Positions 26,442 through 36,440 are shown, counted from the stretch's first letter. The stretch is DNA of 64,000 nt from Paenibacillus sedimenti (GCF_014534655.1 NZ_JACVVD010000001.1:372001-436000), one strand, 5' to 3'. The notes: generated from the sequence alone by a model not told the origin. Made by a program: numbers and translations.

Positions 26442-27317
26442 ATGAAAATCAAACGAATTCTGAACAACAACGCGGTTGTCGTCAATGACGGAGATGAAGA
26501 ACAAATTGTGATGGGAGCGGGTATCGGATTTCAGAAAACGAAGAACGATCCGATCGACCCGTCACGAATCGAAAAAGTTTTTGTAATGAAAGATGCAACC
26601 AAATACCATAAATTTGAACAAATATTGGTTACGCTCCCGGAAGAGCATATTCAGGTGGCGGAAGAGCTCATTTCCCATGCCGAAAGCGAGCTGGGCGTTG
26701 TGCTGCACGAGCATATTCATATTGCACTAACCGATCATCTGTCCTTCGCGATCGAACGGTTGGCGAAAGGCATGGTCATTCAAAATACACTGCTGGGTGA
26801 AATAAAAGTGCTATATGCCAAAGAGTTTCAGATCGCCCGATTTGCGCAAAATTTGATTCAAGAGAAAATCGGTATTGAAATCCCTGAAGATGAAGTCGGT
26901 TATATTGCCCTGCACATCCATACGGCAAGAATCAATGCGGGAAATATGGCGAAAACAATGGATATTACGACCATGATCAGAGATATTATCGATGTGATCG
27001 AACAAGAGTTAAATATCCGTATATCGGATGAAACGGTCTCTTACGAGCGGTTGGTTACATTTTTGCGTTTCGCAATCCAACGTTCGAGCGGGGAAGAGGC
27101 TTTTCACGAAATGGAACCGGACATGGTTCGTATCATTAAAAACAAGTATCGCCGATCATTCGCATGCGCCCAAAAAATCGGTGAATTTGTGAGGGAGGCG
27201 TACAATTTTGAATTCCCGGAAGAGGAATTGGCTTACATTTCGATGCACATCCAGAGGATATATTCGAGATTCCTTAGAGCGCAAGACGATTCCATACTCT
27301 GTGAAAAAGATGTTTGA
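26442..27317 (+). CDS. BglG/LicT-family transcription antiterminator
   Basis: 291 residues: an N-terminal RNA-binding CAT domain ([14 protein letters not shown]), then PRD1 with H99 and H158, then PRD2 with H269. At the first PRD2 phospho-site (position 207 in LicT numbering) there is Phe207 in VTFLRF instead of the usual His. In this family EII phosphorylates PRD1 to switch the protein off, and HPr phosphorylates PRD2 to switch it on. Loss of one PRD2 histidine may loosen catabolite control. The target is probably the RAT at 21453, 5 kb upstream. No second RAT was found before the PTS genes. The ATG follows GGGAGG. Confidence 0.93.
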   Translation: MKIKRILNNNAVVVNDGDEEQIVMGAGIGFQKTKNDPIDPSRIEKVFVMKDATKYHKFEQILVTLPEEHIQVAEELISHAESELGVVLHEHIHIALTDHLSFAIERLAKGMVIQNTLLGEIKVLYAKEFQIARFAQNLIQEKIGIEIPEDEVGYIALHIHTARINAGNMAKTMDITTMIRDIIDVIEQELNIRISDETVSYERLVTFLRFAIQRSSGEEAFHEMEPDMVRIIKNKYRRSFACAQKIGEFVREAYNFEFPEEELAYISMHIQRIYSRFLRAQDDSILCEKDV

Positions 27318-27630
27318 ATGCAGCTTTGCCGCCGATTAATTCAGCAAAACCAATGTGAAGGGGAATTACCGCGTGCTGCGGATGATATTCGCTTTCGATT
27401 TCCCGAGTTAAAAGTTCTACCGCCGTCTGGGCCATCTTCCACTCATCCTGCATGACATAGGGGATATGGGCTGGGCGATTTCGGGATCGTCAAAGGAGAT
27501 GAGCTCCAGCTCGGGCGTATCCATCCGGACAGCTTGGAGCGATTGGTACGTCAACCGGGTCGTTTCGGCAGTCAGTGTGAAAGCAGCAGCGATGTGCTGG
27601 TGGGACTGGGTGTGGATGGAGCGCATCTGT
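27318..27630 (-). pseudogene. LacI-family repressor remnant, frameshifted
   Basis: On the minus strand, TAETTRLTYQSLQAVRMDTP and ELISFDDPEIAQPI are followed, after a one-base frame change near 27455-27465, by YVMQDEWKMAQTAVELLTRE and the run to AELIGGKAA. These are the C-terminal effector-domain segments of a LacI-type repressor. The DNA-binding half is missing. It fills most of the 410 bases between the antiterminator and the YesS-like gene and may once have controlled one of the adjacent loci. Confidence 0.75.
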
Positions 27631-27730
27631 AGTGATGTTTTTGATTCTTACAGACGTGAACTTCACAATCTATGGTATTATATGTCCAAGCAGATTATAT
27701 TTAATATAAATGAATCAAGGAGGGAATATC

Positions 27731-30031
27731 GTGCTGAGAAGTAAGCGCTTCCGAAATAATTGGATATTAATTCTGATCATCTCCAGTATTCCCGGACTTA
27801 TTTTCGGCGGCGTGATTTATTGGCTTGCTGGTGATCGCCTAGAGAATGAACTGCTCCAAATGCATAATAAACAGATTCAACAGAGGGCGGCTAATATTAA
27901 CGAACAGTTCTCTTACCTGGAGACTTCGGTCGTACATTGGGCTTTCGATCCCAATTTCAATTATTCTCTGGCAAGTTTAAGCCTCTCACGCGATTTCGAA
28001 ATTGTTCGTGATATCACCAAAACCCTAAACATAATGAAAGGTTCCAATCCGCTGGCTAAGGCAACGGAGCTGTACTTGGAAGGACAGTCTCCAGTACGGT
28101 TTCACCCGGATTACGAGGCATTAATGGATGCTGCGCAGATCGAAAGGTATAGACAATTGCTTTCGAATGACAACAAAGTTTTCTGGTTAGAACGTACGCT
28201 GCAGCCGGAGTTTTCAAGCGAAAACATATTTACATTTGCCATAAAAATACCTCAAACTGAACTAAACCCTTACGGAGTCATCGTAGCATCCCTTGACACT
28301 ATGAAAATTGCCAACCTGCTCCAGACATTGACGCCTTATCACGATGGAAGCACGTTTCTGCTGCAAGAAAACGGCGTGCAATTGTTCTCCAGCTCGGGGA
28401 AAGAGCAACCTTCGCAGCTTGAAGAAGTGCTGAGGCATCAAGTGCTTGCCAGCAAGGCCAAATCAGGCTCATTCCTGTTCGATTGGAACCGTACGACATA
28501 TACCGTTTCCTTCGGCACAATGTCCCGCATCAACACCGAGTGGACGTACGTCTCCGCTTCACCGATCAGCGCCATTACCAAGCCGGTGGTCTTTATATCC
28601 CAGCTGATTTTGACGTTAAGCATCGCGATGCTGCTGCTTGCGCTTGTTTTATCTTGGCTGGCTTCTAAACGGATCTATTCACCGATCGCGCAGTTAGTCA
28701 GCATGCTGACGGGGAATACGGCAATATCTGCGCTGGGGAAAGAACAGAATGACGATTTTAAACTTATTGAGAAAGAATGGTTGCATTTGACGCGCGAGAG
28801 CATGTCGCTTCAAAACAAACTGGAGCAGCAGCTGCCTCATCTCAAGGAGGGCTTCCTGCTGCAGCTCGTGCAAGGATATCTTTATTCGTACTCCGAGCAG
28901 GCTCTTCTGGAGAGAATGCGTAACTTCGGCTGGTCGGTGGACAATCAGCAATATGCCGTATTTTATATTCATTTGAGCGGCTTTAAGAAATTGGAAGGAC
29001 GCTTCTCTCCAGGGGATGAAGGGCTTGTCACTTTCGCCGCCGCCAACATTACGATGGAGCTCGCAACGAGCCGTTTCGAACAAGCGGAAGTGATCAATTT
29101 CCACGATTTGTCCGTAGGTCTGCTCATCTTTATGCCGGAAGGAACGGAGCAGCGGGAAATGCTCAGAACCTTTAGCCAGGAACTGATGCAGGCGATTCAT
29201 CACGTGCTCCACATGTACGTATCGGTCACAATCGGCAGTACGTCTTCATCCATCGTTCATGTGCCTTCCCGGTTTGAGGAAGCGACGCTGGCATCCAGCA
29301 GACGCCGCTATGAGAACCGGAACCTGCTCATCGATCTGGAATCTCCTGACGAGAATGATAAGCAGCCAAGCGAGATTCATTATCCTTTTGCACTCGAAAG
29401 AGAGATTATTCAATCGCTTCGAACAGGCCAAAAAGATGAAGCGAATCAGCTCATCCGGATTTTCTTGGAAGAGTTGATTGAACGCGGTGCCAAAGTGATC
29501 GACATTCACCAAGGCATGCTCCAATTGCTGGGCAGCATCCTGCATGCCATCCGGCTTGCAGGCTTGGATCCTAACCGCATTTTCCATTCGGTCAATTTGT
29601 ATGAACAGCTGATGCAAATCGGAGACCCGCAAAAAATAATTGCCTGGTTTCACAATGAAGTCGTGAGTCCTTGCATGATGGAACTGGAATCTCGATCAGA
29701 CGCGCAGGTGAAAAAGACCGTAGAAACAGCGATGGTTTATTTGCAGAATAATTATATGAAAGAAATATCGCTGGACAGCTGCGCCGATTATGCGGGCACG
29801 AACACGGTTGCGCTAAGCAAAGCATTCAAGCAGGTCACCGGTAAAAACTTCATTGATTATTTAACCGAACTGCGTATTGAAAAAGCGAAAGAGCTTTTGC
29901 GCGATACAGATTTGAAAATCAATGACATTGCAGAGAAAGCCGGATATCAGCCCAGTTATTTTAACCGGATCTTTAAGAAACAAGAAGGCGTAACGCCAAG
30001 TCAGTACCGGGAATTTCACAGAAATGAATAG
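27731..30031 (+). CDS. YesS-like membrane-anchored AraC regulator
   Basis: 766 residues, close to B. subtilis YesS (about 760). One membrane span near the N-terminus, an extracytoplasmic sensor of about 250 residues, a second span (around residues 290-310), a linker region, and a C-terminal AraC helix-turn-helix pair (SLDSCADYAGTNTVALSKAF, DIAEKAGYQPSYFNRIFKK). This architecture binds an extracellular sugar signal and activates nearby genes directly. GTG at 27731 follows AAGGAGGG; the ATG at 27710 lies upstream of that site. It is the likely activator of the pectin genes, acting at the shared A-tract boxes near 30.1 and 36.4 kb (inference). A terminator follows. Confidence 0.9.
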   Translation: MLRSKRFRNNWILILIISSIPGLIFGGVIYWLAGDRLENELLQMHNKQIQQRAANINEQFSYLETSVVHWAFDPNFNYSLASLSLSRDFEIVRDITKTLNIMKGSNPLAKATELYLEGQSPVRFHPDYEALMDAAQIERYRQLLSNDNKVFWLERTLQPEFSSENIFTFAIKIPQTELNPYGVIVASLDTMKIANLLQTLTPYHDGSTFLLQENGVQLFSSSGKEQPSQLEEVLRHQVLASKAKSGSFLFDWNRTTYTVSFGTMSRINTEWTYVSASPISAITKPVVFISQLILTLSIAMLLLALVLSWLASKRIYSPIAQLVSMLTGNTAISALGKEQNDDFKLIEKEWLHLTRESMSLQNKLEQQLPHLKEGFLLQLVQGYLYSYSEQALLERMRNFGWSVDNQQYAVFYIHLSGFKKLEGRFSPGDEGLVTFAAANITMELATSRFEQAEVINFHDLSVGLLIFMPEGTEQREMLRTFSQELMQAIHHVLHMYVSVTIGSTSSSIVHVPSRFEEATLASSRRRYENRNLLIDLESPDENDKQPSEIHYPFALEREIIQSLRTGQKDEANQLIRIFLEELIERGAKVIDIHQGMLQLLGSILHAIRLAGLDPNRIFHSVNLYEQLMQIGDPQKIIAWFHNEVVSPCMMELESRSDAQVKKTVETAMVYLQNNYMKEISLDSCADYAGTNTVALSKAFKQVTGKNFIDYLTELRIEKAKELLRDTDLKINDIAEKAGYQPSYFNRIFKKQEGVTPSQYREFHRNE

Positions 30032-30042
30032 TATAATGCCCG

Positions 30043-30070
30043 AACCGCCAGCAATGGCGGTTTATTTTTT
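30043..30070 (+). terminator. Terminator of the YesS-like gene
   Basis: AACCGCCA-GCAA-TGGCGGTT followed by TATTTTTT: a perfect 8-bp stem with a T-run. Confidence 0.88.
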
Positions 30071-30075
30071 GGCTG

Positions 30076-30137
30076 AAAAAAAGTCTTATTTCCGGAAAAA
30101 AGTGAGATCCACCGTCTAGTACGGTGTTTAAAAAAGT
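30076..30137 (+). promoter_or_regulatory. Triple A-tract box, candidate activator site for the PL26-GH105 operon
   Basis: AAAAAAGT ends three boxes whose G residues lie at 30083, 30102 and 30136 (spacing 19 and 34 bp). The last box runs into CAATTG, directly adjoining the -35 element at 30142. The same triple arrangement occurs upstream of the GH42 gene (19 and 31 bp). Likely bound by the YesS-like regulator. Confidence 0.65.
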
Positions 30138-30141
30138 ACAA

Positions 30142-30170
30142 TTGCAGGAAATTTCCGCTGTTAATATGCT
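30142..30170 (+). promoter_or_regulatory. Promoter of the PL26-GH105 operon
   Basis: TTGCAG - 17 bases - TATGCT, immediately downstream of the third A-tract box. The imperfect -35 and -10 elements suit an activator-dependent promoter. Confidence 0.6.
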
Positions 30171-30210
30171 AGAATCGAGCACATCGCAATTCGGGAAGGG
30201 GTAATCGGAA

Positions 30211-32817
30211 ATGGGACAGAAGAAGCAACTCCATGTCAATTGGTTGGAAGAACCGCTTACGAATCCTACTGGCGTTACATGGGGAGTTCCTTGGCATAGG
30301 GGGGAGTTGGATCGGTCGCAAGCCGGTTCTTTGGGCCTTATTGACCCGTCAGGGTCCACAGTGGAGCTTCAGAGTTGGCCTACCGCCTATTGGCCTGATG
30401 GCAGTGTGAAATGGACAGCGCATGCTGTTTCGTTGGATAAACCGGAAAGTGAAGGCTATATGCTGCAAGCTGCAGGAGAACATTCCTCAGTGAAACAATC
30501 GGAATCTCGCTTGAAGCTCATGCAAACGGATAACGAGGTGATCGTCGATACCGGTGTTATCCGATGTATTGTCGGCAAGCAGGGGAAGGCATTCATTCGA
30601 GCTTTATACCATGGGGAGAAACGGATTGGCTCGGAAGGCTCACTCGTCTGTCTTCGTGAAGAGCGCAGTCAGTCACCAAACGGACGCATCTTCCAAGAAG
30701 AAACGTTTTATGGCGAGGTCACATCCCTCAAGGTCGAACAGGAAGGACCCGTAAGGATTGTTTTATTGGCGGAGGGCGTACATTTATCAAAGGACGGCGA
30801 GCGTGCATGGCTTCCCTTCCGGCTTCGTCTCTATTTTTATGCTAACCAGGCTTCGATGCGGATCGTCCATACAACCTTGTTTAACGTCGATCCGCAGGTG
30901 GATTTCGTGAAAGGGCTGGGCATCACCTTTGGTTTGCCGCTGACTGCCCCGCTATACAACAGGTACGTTCGTTTTGCGGGAGACACCGGCTTTTTCAGCG
31001 AATCGCCCCGTCATTTATCGACCTGGCGGACAAAGGGCGTCTACGAGGATAAATTTCGGCAACAGCAAGCCGGAGAAGCGATAGAATTTGATCATGAGCA
31101 GGATGCCAAATTCATGTCCCTGCTGGATCATTCCGCCTCATGGGATTGCTATAAGCTAACACAGCTATCCGCCGATTCCTACTCCGTCGTCAAACGAACA
31201 AGCGATGCATGCAGCTGGGTAAAGGCGGTCAGCGGCAACCGTGCGAGAGGGCTCGTTTATGCCGGAGACGCTCATGGCGGGCTAGCAGCAGGTCTGCGTA
31301 ATTTTTGGCAGAAGCATCCTTCGTCTCTGGAAGTGACAGGCATGACGACGGATGAGGCGGGGTTAACGCTCTGGTTCTGGTCGCCGGATGCGGCAGCGAT
31401 GGATATGCGTCATTACGATACGGCAACGTATGTGGAATCCGCCTATGAAGGGGCGGAAGAAATGCGCAGTACGCCATATGGAATCGGAAATACGAACGAA
31501 CTTATAGTATGGTGCTGTGAACAGACACCCGGTGACGCTGACTTAGCTTCCATGACCAGGCAAGTTCAAGCCCCGCTGCAGCTTATATGCGAACCCGTAC
31601 GCTATCATGATACGAACGTATTCGGGATCTGGAGCCTTCCTGACCGCAGTACGCCGGCCAAAGCTTGGATCGAAGACCAGTTGGACGCACTGGCGGGCTT
31701 CTACAAGCAGGAGGTTGAACAACGGCGCTGGTACGGTTTCTGGGACTACGGAGATTTCATGCATACGTACGATCCTGCAAGACACAATTGGAGATACGAC
31801 GTAGGCGGCTTTGCTTGGCAGAACACTGAGCTTGTGCCAAACATGTGGCTGTGGCTCTCATTTTTGCGATCGGGACGGTCAGATCTGTTCCGTATGGCGG
31901 AGGCGATGACGCGTCATACAAGTGAAGTTGATGTCTATCATTTCGGAGAATATGCAGGCTTAGGTTCCCGGCATAACGTTGTTCACTGGGGCTGCGGCTG
32001 CAAGGAAGCGCGCATCGCAATGGCGGGTCTGCACCGCTACTATTACTTTTTGACCGCGGATGAACGTATCGGAGATATTTTGGCGGAAGTGGCCGACGCG
32101 GATTTCTCCACCGTTCATATCGATCCCATGCGCGCCTATTTCCCGCGCGACGAGCATCCGACTCACGTCAGGAGCGGTCCGGATTGGGCGGCCTTTAGCT
32201 CGAATTGGATGTCGCAATGGGAACGTTTCGAGAATGATAAATATCGCGATAAAATACTTCAAGGGATTAAATGCTTGAAAGCAGCACCATTCCGGCTCTT
32301 GTCCGGTACAACCTTCGGATACGATCCAGAAACCGGGATTCTCTCCCATATCAATGATGGCAACTACGGGTATCATATGGTCATCTCCTTCGGCGCGCCC
32401 CAAGTATGGATGGAGCTTTCGCAGCTGCTCTCCGATCCTGAGTGGGATGACATGCTTGTTGAATTCGGAGCATTCTATTACCTTGAACCCGAAGAAAAGT
32501 TAGCCCGTACGGACGGGGTCATCCACCAGAAGCAATTCAGCTGGCCGATGTTCGCCGCATCGATGGCCGCCTACGCAGCCAACCGGCGAGGCAATCCGGA
32601 GCTGGCCGCGGAAACATGGCGCATCATGCTGGAGAGTCGCCTGCCGGGAGGCAGCGAGGACGCTACGCGTACCTATCAGGTGCCGGGGCTTGCGTATGTC
32701 CGTCCGATTCAAGAAATGCCGTACATCACCACCAACGTGGCTTCGCAATGGTCGTTGAATGCCATTATGTGCCTGGAACTGATCGGACACGAACTGCCGG
32801 AGGAGCTTCCGGTATGA
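30211..32817 (+). CDS. PL26-type exo-rhamnogalacturonan lyase (YetA-like)
   Basis: 868 residues, about the length of B. subtilis YetA. The N-terminus (NPTGVTWGVPWHRGEL) matches the RIFT-barrel domain of the PcRGLX/YetA family (PL26), followed by a beta-sandwich region and an alpha/alpha-toroid part (around WYGFWDYGDFMHTYDP and HWGCGCKEARIAMAGLHRYY). Members release unsaturated disaccharides from rhamnogalacturonan I chain ends. No signal peptide is present, so it acts on imported oligomers. First gene of an operon with GH105, under an activator-type promoter. The ATG follows GGGAAGGGG. Catalytic residues were not assigned. An untested family subgroup with other specificity is possible. Confidence 0.85.
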   Translation: MGQKKQLHVNWLEEPLTNPTGVTWGVPWHRGELDRSQAGSLGLIDPSGSTVELQSWPTAYWPDGSVKWTAHAVSLDKPESEGYMLQAAGEHSSVKQSESRLKLMQTDNEVIVDTGVIRCIVGKQGKAFIRALYHGEKRIGSEGSLVCLREERSQSPNGRIFQEETFYGEVTSLKVEQEGPVRIVLLAEGVHLSKDGERAWLPFRLRLYFYANQASMRIVHTTLFNVDPQVDFVKGLGITFGLPLTAPLYNRYVRFAGDTGFFSESPRHLSTWRTKGVYEDKFRQQQAGEAIEFDHEQDAKFMSLLDHSASWDCYKLTQLSADSYSVVKRTSDACSWVKAVSGNRARGLVYAGDAHGGLAAGLRNFWQKHPSSLEVTGMTTDEAGLTLWFWSPDAAAMDMRHYDTATYVESAYEGAEEMRSTPYGIGNTNELIVWCCEQTPGDADLASMTRQVQAPLQLICEPVRYHDTNVFGIWSLPDRSTPAKAWIEDQLDALAGFYKQEVEQRRWYGFWDYGDFMHTYDPARHNWRYDVGGFAWQNTELVPNMWLWLSFLRSGRSDLFRMAEAMTRHTSEVDVYHFGEYAGLGSRHNVVHWGCGCKEARIAMAGLHRYYYFLTADERIGDILAEVADADFSTVHIDPMRAYFPRDEHPTHVRSGPDWAAFSSNWMSQWERFENDKYRDKILQGIKCLKAAPFRLLSGTTFGYDPETGILSHINDGNYGYHMVISFGAPQVWMELSQLLSDPEWDDMLVEFGAFYYLEPEEKLARTDGVIHQKQFSWPMFAASMAAYAANRRGNPELAAETWRIMLESRLPGGSEDATRTYQVPGLAYVRPIQEMPYITTNVASQWSLNAIMCLELIGHELPEELPV

Positions 32818-32850
32818 CGTCATTTCATTTAAGTTAAGGGAGGATCTAAG

Positions 32851-33945
32851 TTGAAATACGTGACAATCAATCAAACCGAAATCGAGCAAGCCATCGACAG
32901 GATTGTAGCCAGAACGTTTCAGATGGACATGACATGGGACTGGCCAGCCGGAGTCGCTTTTTACGGTGTAGGTCAAGCCTATCTGGCTACAGGCGAGTCT
33001 AAGTATTTGGAGCAATTGCAAGCCTGGATCGACGAGCAGTTGGAGGACGGCATTCCTCCGCTGACCGTCAATGCCGTTTCCATCGGCCATACATTGCTTA
33101 CTTTGTATGAGCAAACCAAATCGGAACGTTATCTGGAAGTGGCCGTCCAAATGGCGGAATTTTTGAGAACGGATGCGGTTCGATTCGCTGACGGCGTGTT
33201 CCAGCACACCGTATCGCAGAATTATGATTTTCCGCAGCAAGCTTGGGTCGATACGATGTTTATGGCCGGCTATTTTCTCGTTCGCATCGGCACTTTACTA
33301 CGGAGAGACGATTGGCTGGAGGACGGCTTGCTGCAGTATCATGCGCATGAGCGCTTCCTGCAGGACCGTGAAACGAACCTGTATTACCACGGTTGGGATC
33401 ATATCGCCCTGAACAACATGTCCGCCGTTTATTGGGCGCGAGGCAATTCCTGGGCGGCTTATACAATGTCGGAGGCGCTTCATATCGTAGAAGTTACACA
33501 TCCGTCATACATGAAAATGTATGATTCGCTGCGAGACCAGCTTAGCAGCATCGTTCGCCTTCAATCCGAGCAGGGGCTTTGGCACACGGTGCTGAACGAT
33601 CCCAGCGCATATGAAGAAACATCGGGATCTGCGGGCCTTGCCGCCGGATTGATCCGTTATAACGAAGCCATCGGCGCCCCGATGTATAATAAGTATATTC
33701 AAAAATCCGTCCACGCCGTATTATCGAAAATTTCGAATAACGGCACGGTACTGGACGTATCGGCAGGAACGGCAGTGATGAAAGACGCAGACGGTTACAA
33801 AGGGGTTGCCCATCAGCGGATACAAGGCTGGGGGCAGGGGCTGGCGTTGGTGTTTCTTTCTTCGCTTTTGAATTATAAGTGGGTGAAGGATAACTCACAA
33901 ACCGAACTCACGAATGTATCGAATGACGTAACGATCGAATCCTGA
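32851..33945 (+). CDS. GH105 unsaturated rhamnogalacturonyl hydrolase (YteR/YesR-like)
   Basis: 364 residues of alpha/alpha-barrel. D134 in QQAWVDTMFMAG is the conserved catalytic Asp of GH105. The enzyme hydrates and removes the unsaturated galacturonyl residue left by rhamnogalacturonan lyases, giving rhamnose and a 5-keto-uronate. No signal peptide: cytoplasmic. Start is TTG at 32851 behind GGGAGG. It follows the PL26 gene by 33 bases and would act directly on its product. A terminator follows at 33952. Confidence 0.93.
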   Translation: MKYVTINQTEIEQAIDRIVARTFQMDMTWDWPAGVAFYGVGQAYLATGESKYLEQLQAWIDEQLEDGIPPLTVNAVSIGHTLLTLYEQTKSERYLEVAVQMAEFLRTDAVRFADGVFQHTVSQNYDFPQQAWVDTMFMAGYFLVRIGTLLRRDDWLEDGLLQYHAHERFLQDRETNLYYHGWDHIALNNMSAVYWARGNSWAAYTMSEALHIVEVTHPSYMKMYDSLRDQLSSIVRLQSEQGLWHTVLNDPSAYEETSGSAGLAAGLIRYNEAIGAPMYNKYIQKSVHAVLSKISNNGTVLDVSAGTAVMKDADGYKGVAHQRIQGWGQGLALVFLSSLLNYKWVKDNSQTELTNVSNDVTIES

Positions 33946-33951
33946 TCCATT

Positions 33952-33995
33952 AGAACCTAGCAGAAGATCTCAGATCTCCGCTAGGTTCTTTACTG
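33952..33995 (+). terminator. Terminator of the PL26-GH105 operon
   Basis: AGAACCTAGC pairs with GCTAGGTTCT, with an inner AGATCT/AGATCT pair, then TTTACTG. The stem is strong and the T-run short. Confidence 0.65.
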
Positions 33996-34062
33996 TGCTG
34001 TGCGTTGAGTGTGTATGGAGGAGGGATGGGATATGGGGAAGAGGACCGCTGATGCATAACAA

Positions 34063-34086
34063 AACCGGCTGCCGCGGCAGCCGGTT
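34063..34086 (-). terminator. 24-bp perfect palindrome downstream of GH42
   Basis: AACCGGCTGCCG and its exact complement form a 24-bp palindrome; on the minus strand it is followed by TTTGTT, so it can terminate the GH42 transcript about 220 bases beyond the stop. The rest of 33996-34308 shows no recognisable gene. Confidence 0.6.
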
Positions 34087-34308
34087 AGCTGATTCATTGG
34101 GAAGTATCGCCAGCCTGTCTTGCTTCAACAACGACAATCCTTCGTTGAATAAAGACTTTGATGACGCTAAAAATGCGAGAATGTATACCAAGGATAGATC
34201 AGAGAATCAATGACTATAAATACCGAACAAGGTGCTTTAATCTGAGACGTTTGTTCGTTAGAGCCACATTTTAGCCTTCCATCACAAATATAGCGAACAA
34301 GCGGTAAT

Positions 34309-36309
34309 CTAATAACGACGGGTGTCCTCAAACTGAATCAAACGATATTCATACTTGCCAATTTCTAATTTCCCCGGAAATAACGGCTGCTGTTTCAGCA
34401 AATCATAGCCTTCCTGAGATATCGTAACGCTGCCTCCGTGCCCGTCCATATTCACGATAACCCAAACAGTATAGCCGTCCCCTACTCTTGGCGCGACGAT
34501 GGTACCCTGTGTAACATTTGTTCTAAGCGATAATTGGGCTTCACCCGCATAATGGCCGATGAGTTTCTTTAACAACATATCCCCCTCTTCGCCCATAGGC
34601 ATCGATCCAAGCATAACGATCTTCCCTTTACCGTACTTCTGCTCTGTGATGAATGCTTTTCCTGGTGCTAAGCCTTCTTCGATGATGCCTACCGCTGCCG
34701 CTTCCTTAGTTTCGAACACAGCGCTCCACATCCCTAACGGAGCGGATTCTCCGAATGCCCGACCGATTGAGTTTGTTCCATCCATCGGATAAGTATACAA
34801 CGTTTCGACGCCTGCCAGCTGTTCTAACTGACCCAAGGCTGCATCCGTATGAATCGTATGATGTTCTGTCCGGCCGCCTGTGAGCGGACCGACCACCCAG
34901 ATCCCGCCTTTTTCCACAAATTGTTGGGCACGGTTTATATAATCAGGAGATAAATAATGGATGAACGGTGTAAACAACAGTTTATATCCGTCCAAGTCCG
35001 CGCCTTCCGGAATGAGATCCCTATGGATTCCCAAAGTCAAAAACCGTTCATAAAACGCGGTTACCAGGCCGCGATGATTTAGTTTTTGATGCGGCTCGGT
35101 TTTTAAATACGCTTTGGACCGATCCGAATACGTGATGGCTAGCTCCGCCTGAGCGGGAATTGTCGCAAGAAGAACCGACTCGATTTCTTTTCTTGCTTGT
35201 TCAACTTCCAGTACATTCGTATAACCTACCGTCGGCTTGCCCCATGCGCTGATGACCGATCCGTGAGGCTGCTCGCATCCGGTTCGCTGCTGTCTCCACA
35301 GCCAATAGCAGAAAGCTTCCGCTCCCAACGCATATGCGGCCACGGCTTCCGCTTTCAAGTATCCGTTCGGATGAGGCGCTGCATAGCTTTCTAAAGAGGC
35401 GCTGAATGACGGGCTCGTCTCCATAATCCAAAATGCCCGGCCTTTCTTGAAATTCCTCCATAAATCGCAGTTTATTAAATAAGCGGGCGTATTCGTGGAC
35501 GATGCATAAGTATCAAACGATGCGAAATCAAGATTTTTAAACAGACGTTCATTATCCACATGAAAAGCCACGCTGCTGTTGTGGGTGATAGGGGCGTCTG
35601 AATATTTTCGGATGATCGCTGCCTGCTCGTCGGCAAATTCGGCGATCTTCTCCATAGAAAACAACTGGTACATCGTTCTCAATGAGGAGTGATGTAAAAA
35701 CGGCGCCGGTGCCGGCTGAGGCACTTGCTCAAAGCGATGGTAATATTCGCTCCAGATATGCGTTCCCCAAGCTTCGTTCAATTGGCCGATCGTCCCGTAA
35801 CGCTCTTCCAGCCACCCGTGCCATAAGGTTTTGCATGTCTGACACATGCATTCCGCTACATGAGCTTTAAACTCGTTGTCGAGCTGCCAACCGATAACTC
35901 CCGGTAAATGTCCGACCGCACGGGCAATATGCTCTGTGATAACTGCAGCTTTTTCTCGAAAATAGGCGTTATTCGTACATGCATGCTGTCTGGACCCATG
36001 TCCCATCACGGTTCCTTGCCCATCGACAAACATCCGTTCCGGATGATCGTATGAAAACCAAATTGGCGGAGTGGGTGTCGGGGTGCACATGACGGTCTCA
36101 ATGCCATTCTCATATAGCTGACTGATCATATCCGTGAAGAAACCGATGTTGATCTGTCCTTCTTCCGGTTCCATCTTCGACCAGGCAAATTCTCCGATCC
36201 GTACCACATTGATTCCCGTTTCCTTCATGATCTTGATATCCTGTTCGATCACATCCGCATCCCAAAGTTCAGGATAATAAGCGGCTCCATGGTATAACTT
36301 TCTGTTCAT
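34309..36309 (-). CDS. GH42 beta-galactosidase (YesZ-like)
   Basis: 666 residues, near YesZ (about 663). GH42 marks: acid/base E146 in GWQLDNEFKAH, nucleophile E297 in FWIMETSPSF, a Cys cluster CMCQTC (155-160) as in metal-binding GH42 enzymes, then trimerisation and C-terminal beta domains. It removes beta-galactose, in this locus probably from galactan side chains of rhamnogalacturonan I. No signal peptide. The ATG at 36309 follows GGAGAGG; an in-frame upstream ATG at 36342 lacks a site. It diverges from the lplBCA-like operon, and the 280-bp divergent region carries A-tract boxes on both sides. Confidence 0.94.
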   Translation of the reverse strand: MNRKLYHGAAYYPELWDADVIEQDIKIMKETGINVVRIGEFAWSKMEPEEGQINIGFFTDMISQLYENGIETVMCTPTPTPPIWFSYDHPERMFVDGQGTVMGHGSRQHACTNNAYFREKAAVITEHIARAVGHLPGVIGWQLDNEFKAHVAECMCQTCKTLWHGWLEERYGTIGQLNEAWGTHIWSEYYHRFEQVPQPAPAPFLHHSSLRTMYQLFSMEKIAEFADEQAAIIRKYSDAPITHNSSVAFHVDNERLFKNLDFASFDTYASSTNTPAYLINCDLWRNFKKGRAFWIMETSPSFSASLESYAAPHPNGYLKAEAVAAYALGAEAFCYWLWRQQRTGCEQPHGSVISAWGKPTVGYTNVLEVEQARKEIESVLLATIPAQAELAITYSDRSKAYLKTEPHQKLNHRGLVTAFYERFLTLGIHRDLIPEGADLDGYKLLFTPFIHYLSPDYINRAQQFVEKGGIWVVGPLTGGRTEHHTIHTDAALGQLEQLAGVETLYTYPMDGTNSIGRAFGESAPLGMWSAVFETKEAAAVGIIEEGLAPGKAFITEQKYGKGKIVMLGSMPMGEEGDMLLKKLIGHYAGEAQLSLRTNVTQGTIVAPRVGDGYTVWVIVNMDGHGGSVTISQEGYDLLKQQPLFPGKLEIGKYEYRLIQFEDTRRY

Positions 36310-36349
36310 TTGTACCTCTCCTTGTAAAAAGTTACCTTGCATTGTTTAC

Positions 36350-36378
36350 ATCGTAATAAACCTGGAACTTGCATACAA
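36350..36378 (-). promoter_or_regulatory. Promoter of the GH42 gene
   Basis: On the minus strand TTGTAT - 17 bases - TACGAT, with the box AAAAAAGTGCAA directly overlapping or adjoining the -35. Same geometry as the PL26 promoter. Confidence 0.55.
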
Positions 36379-36382
36379 TTGC

Positions 36383-36440
36383 ACTTTTTTCCGCGGCAAC
36401 TTTTAGTGCTCATACTTTTTTTCCGGGTTCATACTTTTTT
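36383..36440 (-). promoter_or_regulatory. Triple A-tract box upstream of GH42
   Basis: On the minus strand three AAAAAAGT boxes occupy 36433-36440, 36414-36422 and 36383-36390 (spacing 19 and 31 bp). Two continue as ATGA. The layout mirrors 30076-30137. Confidence 0.65.
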
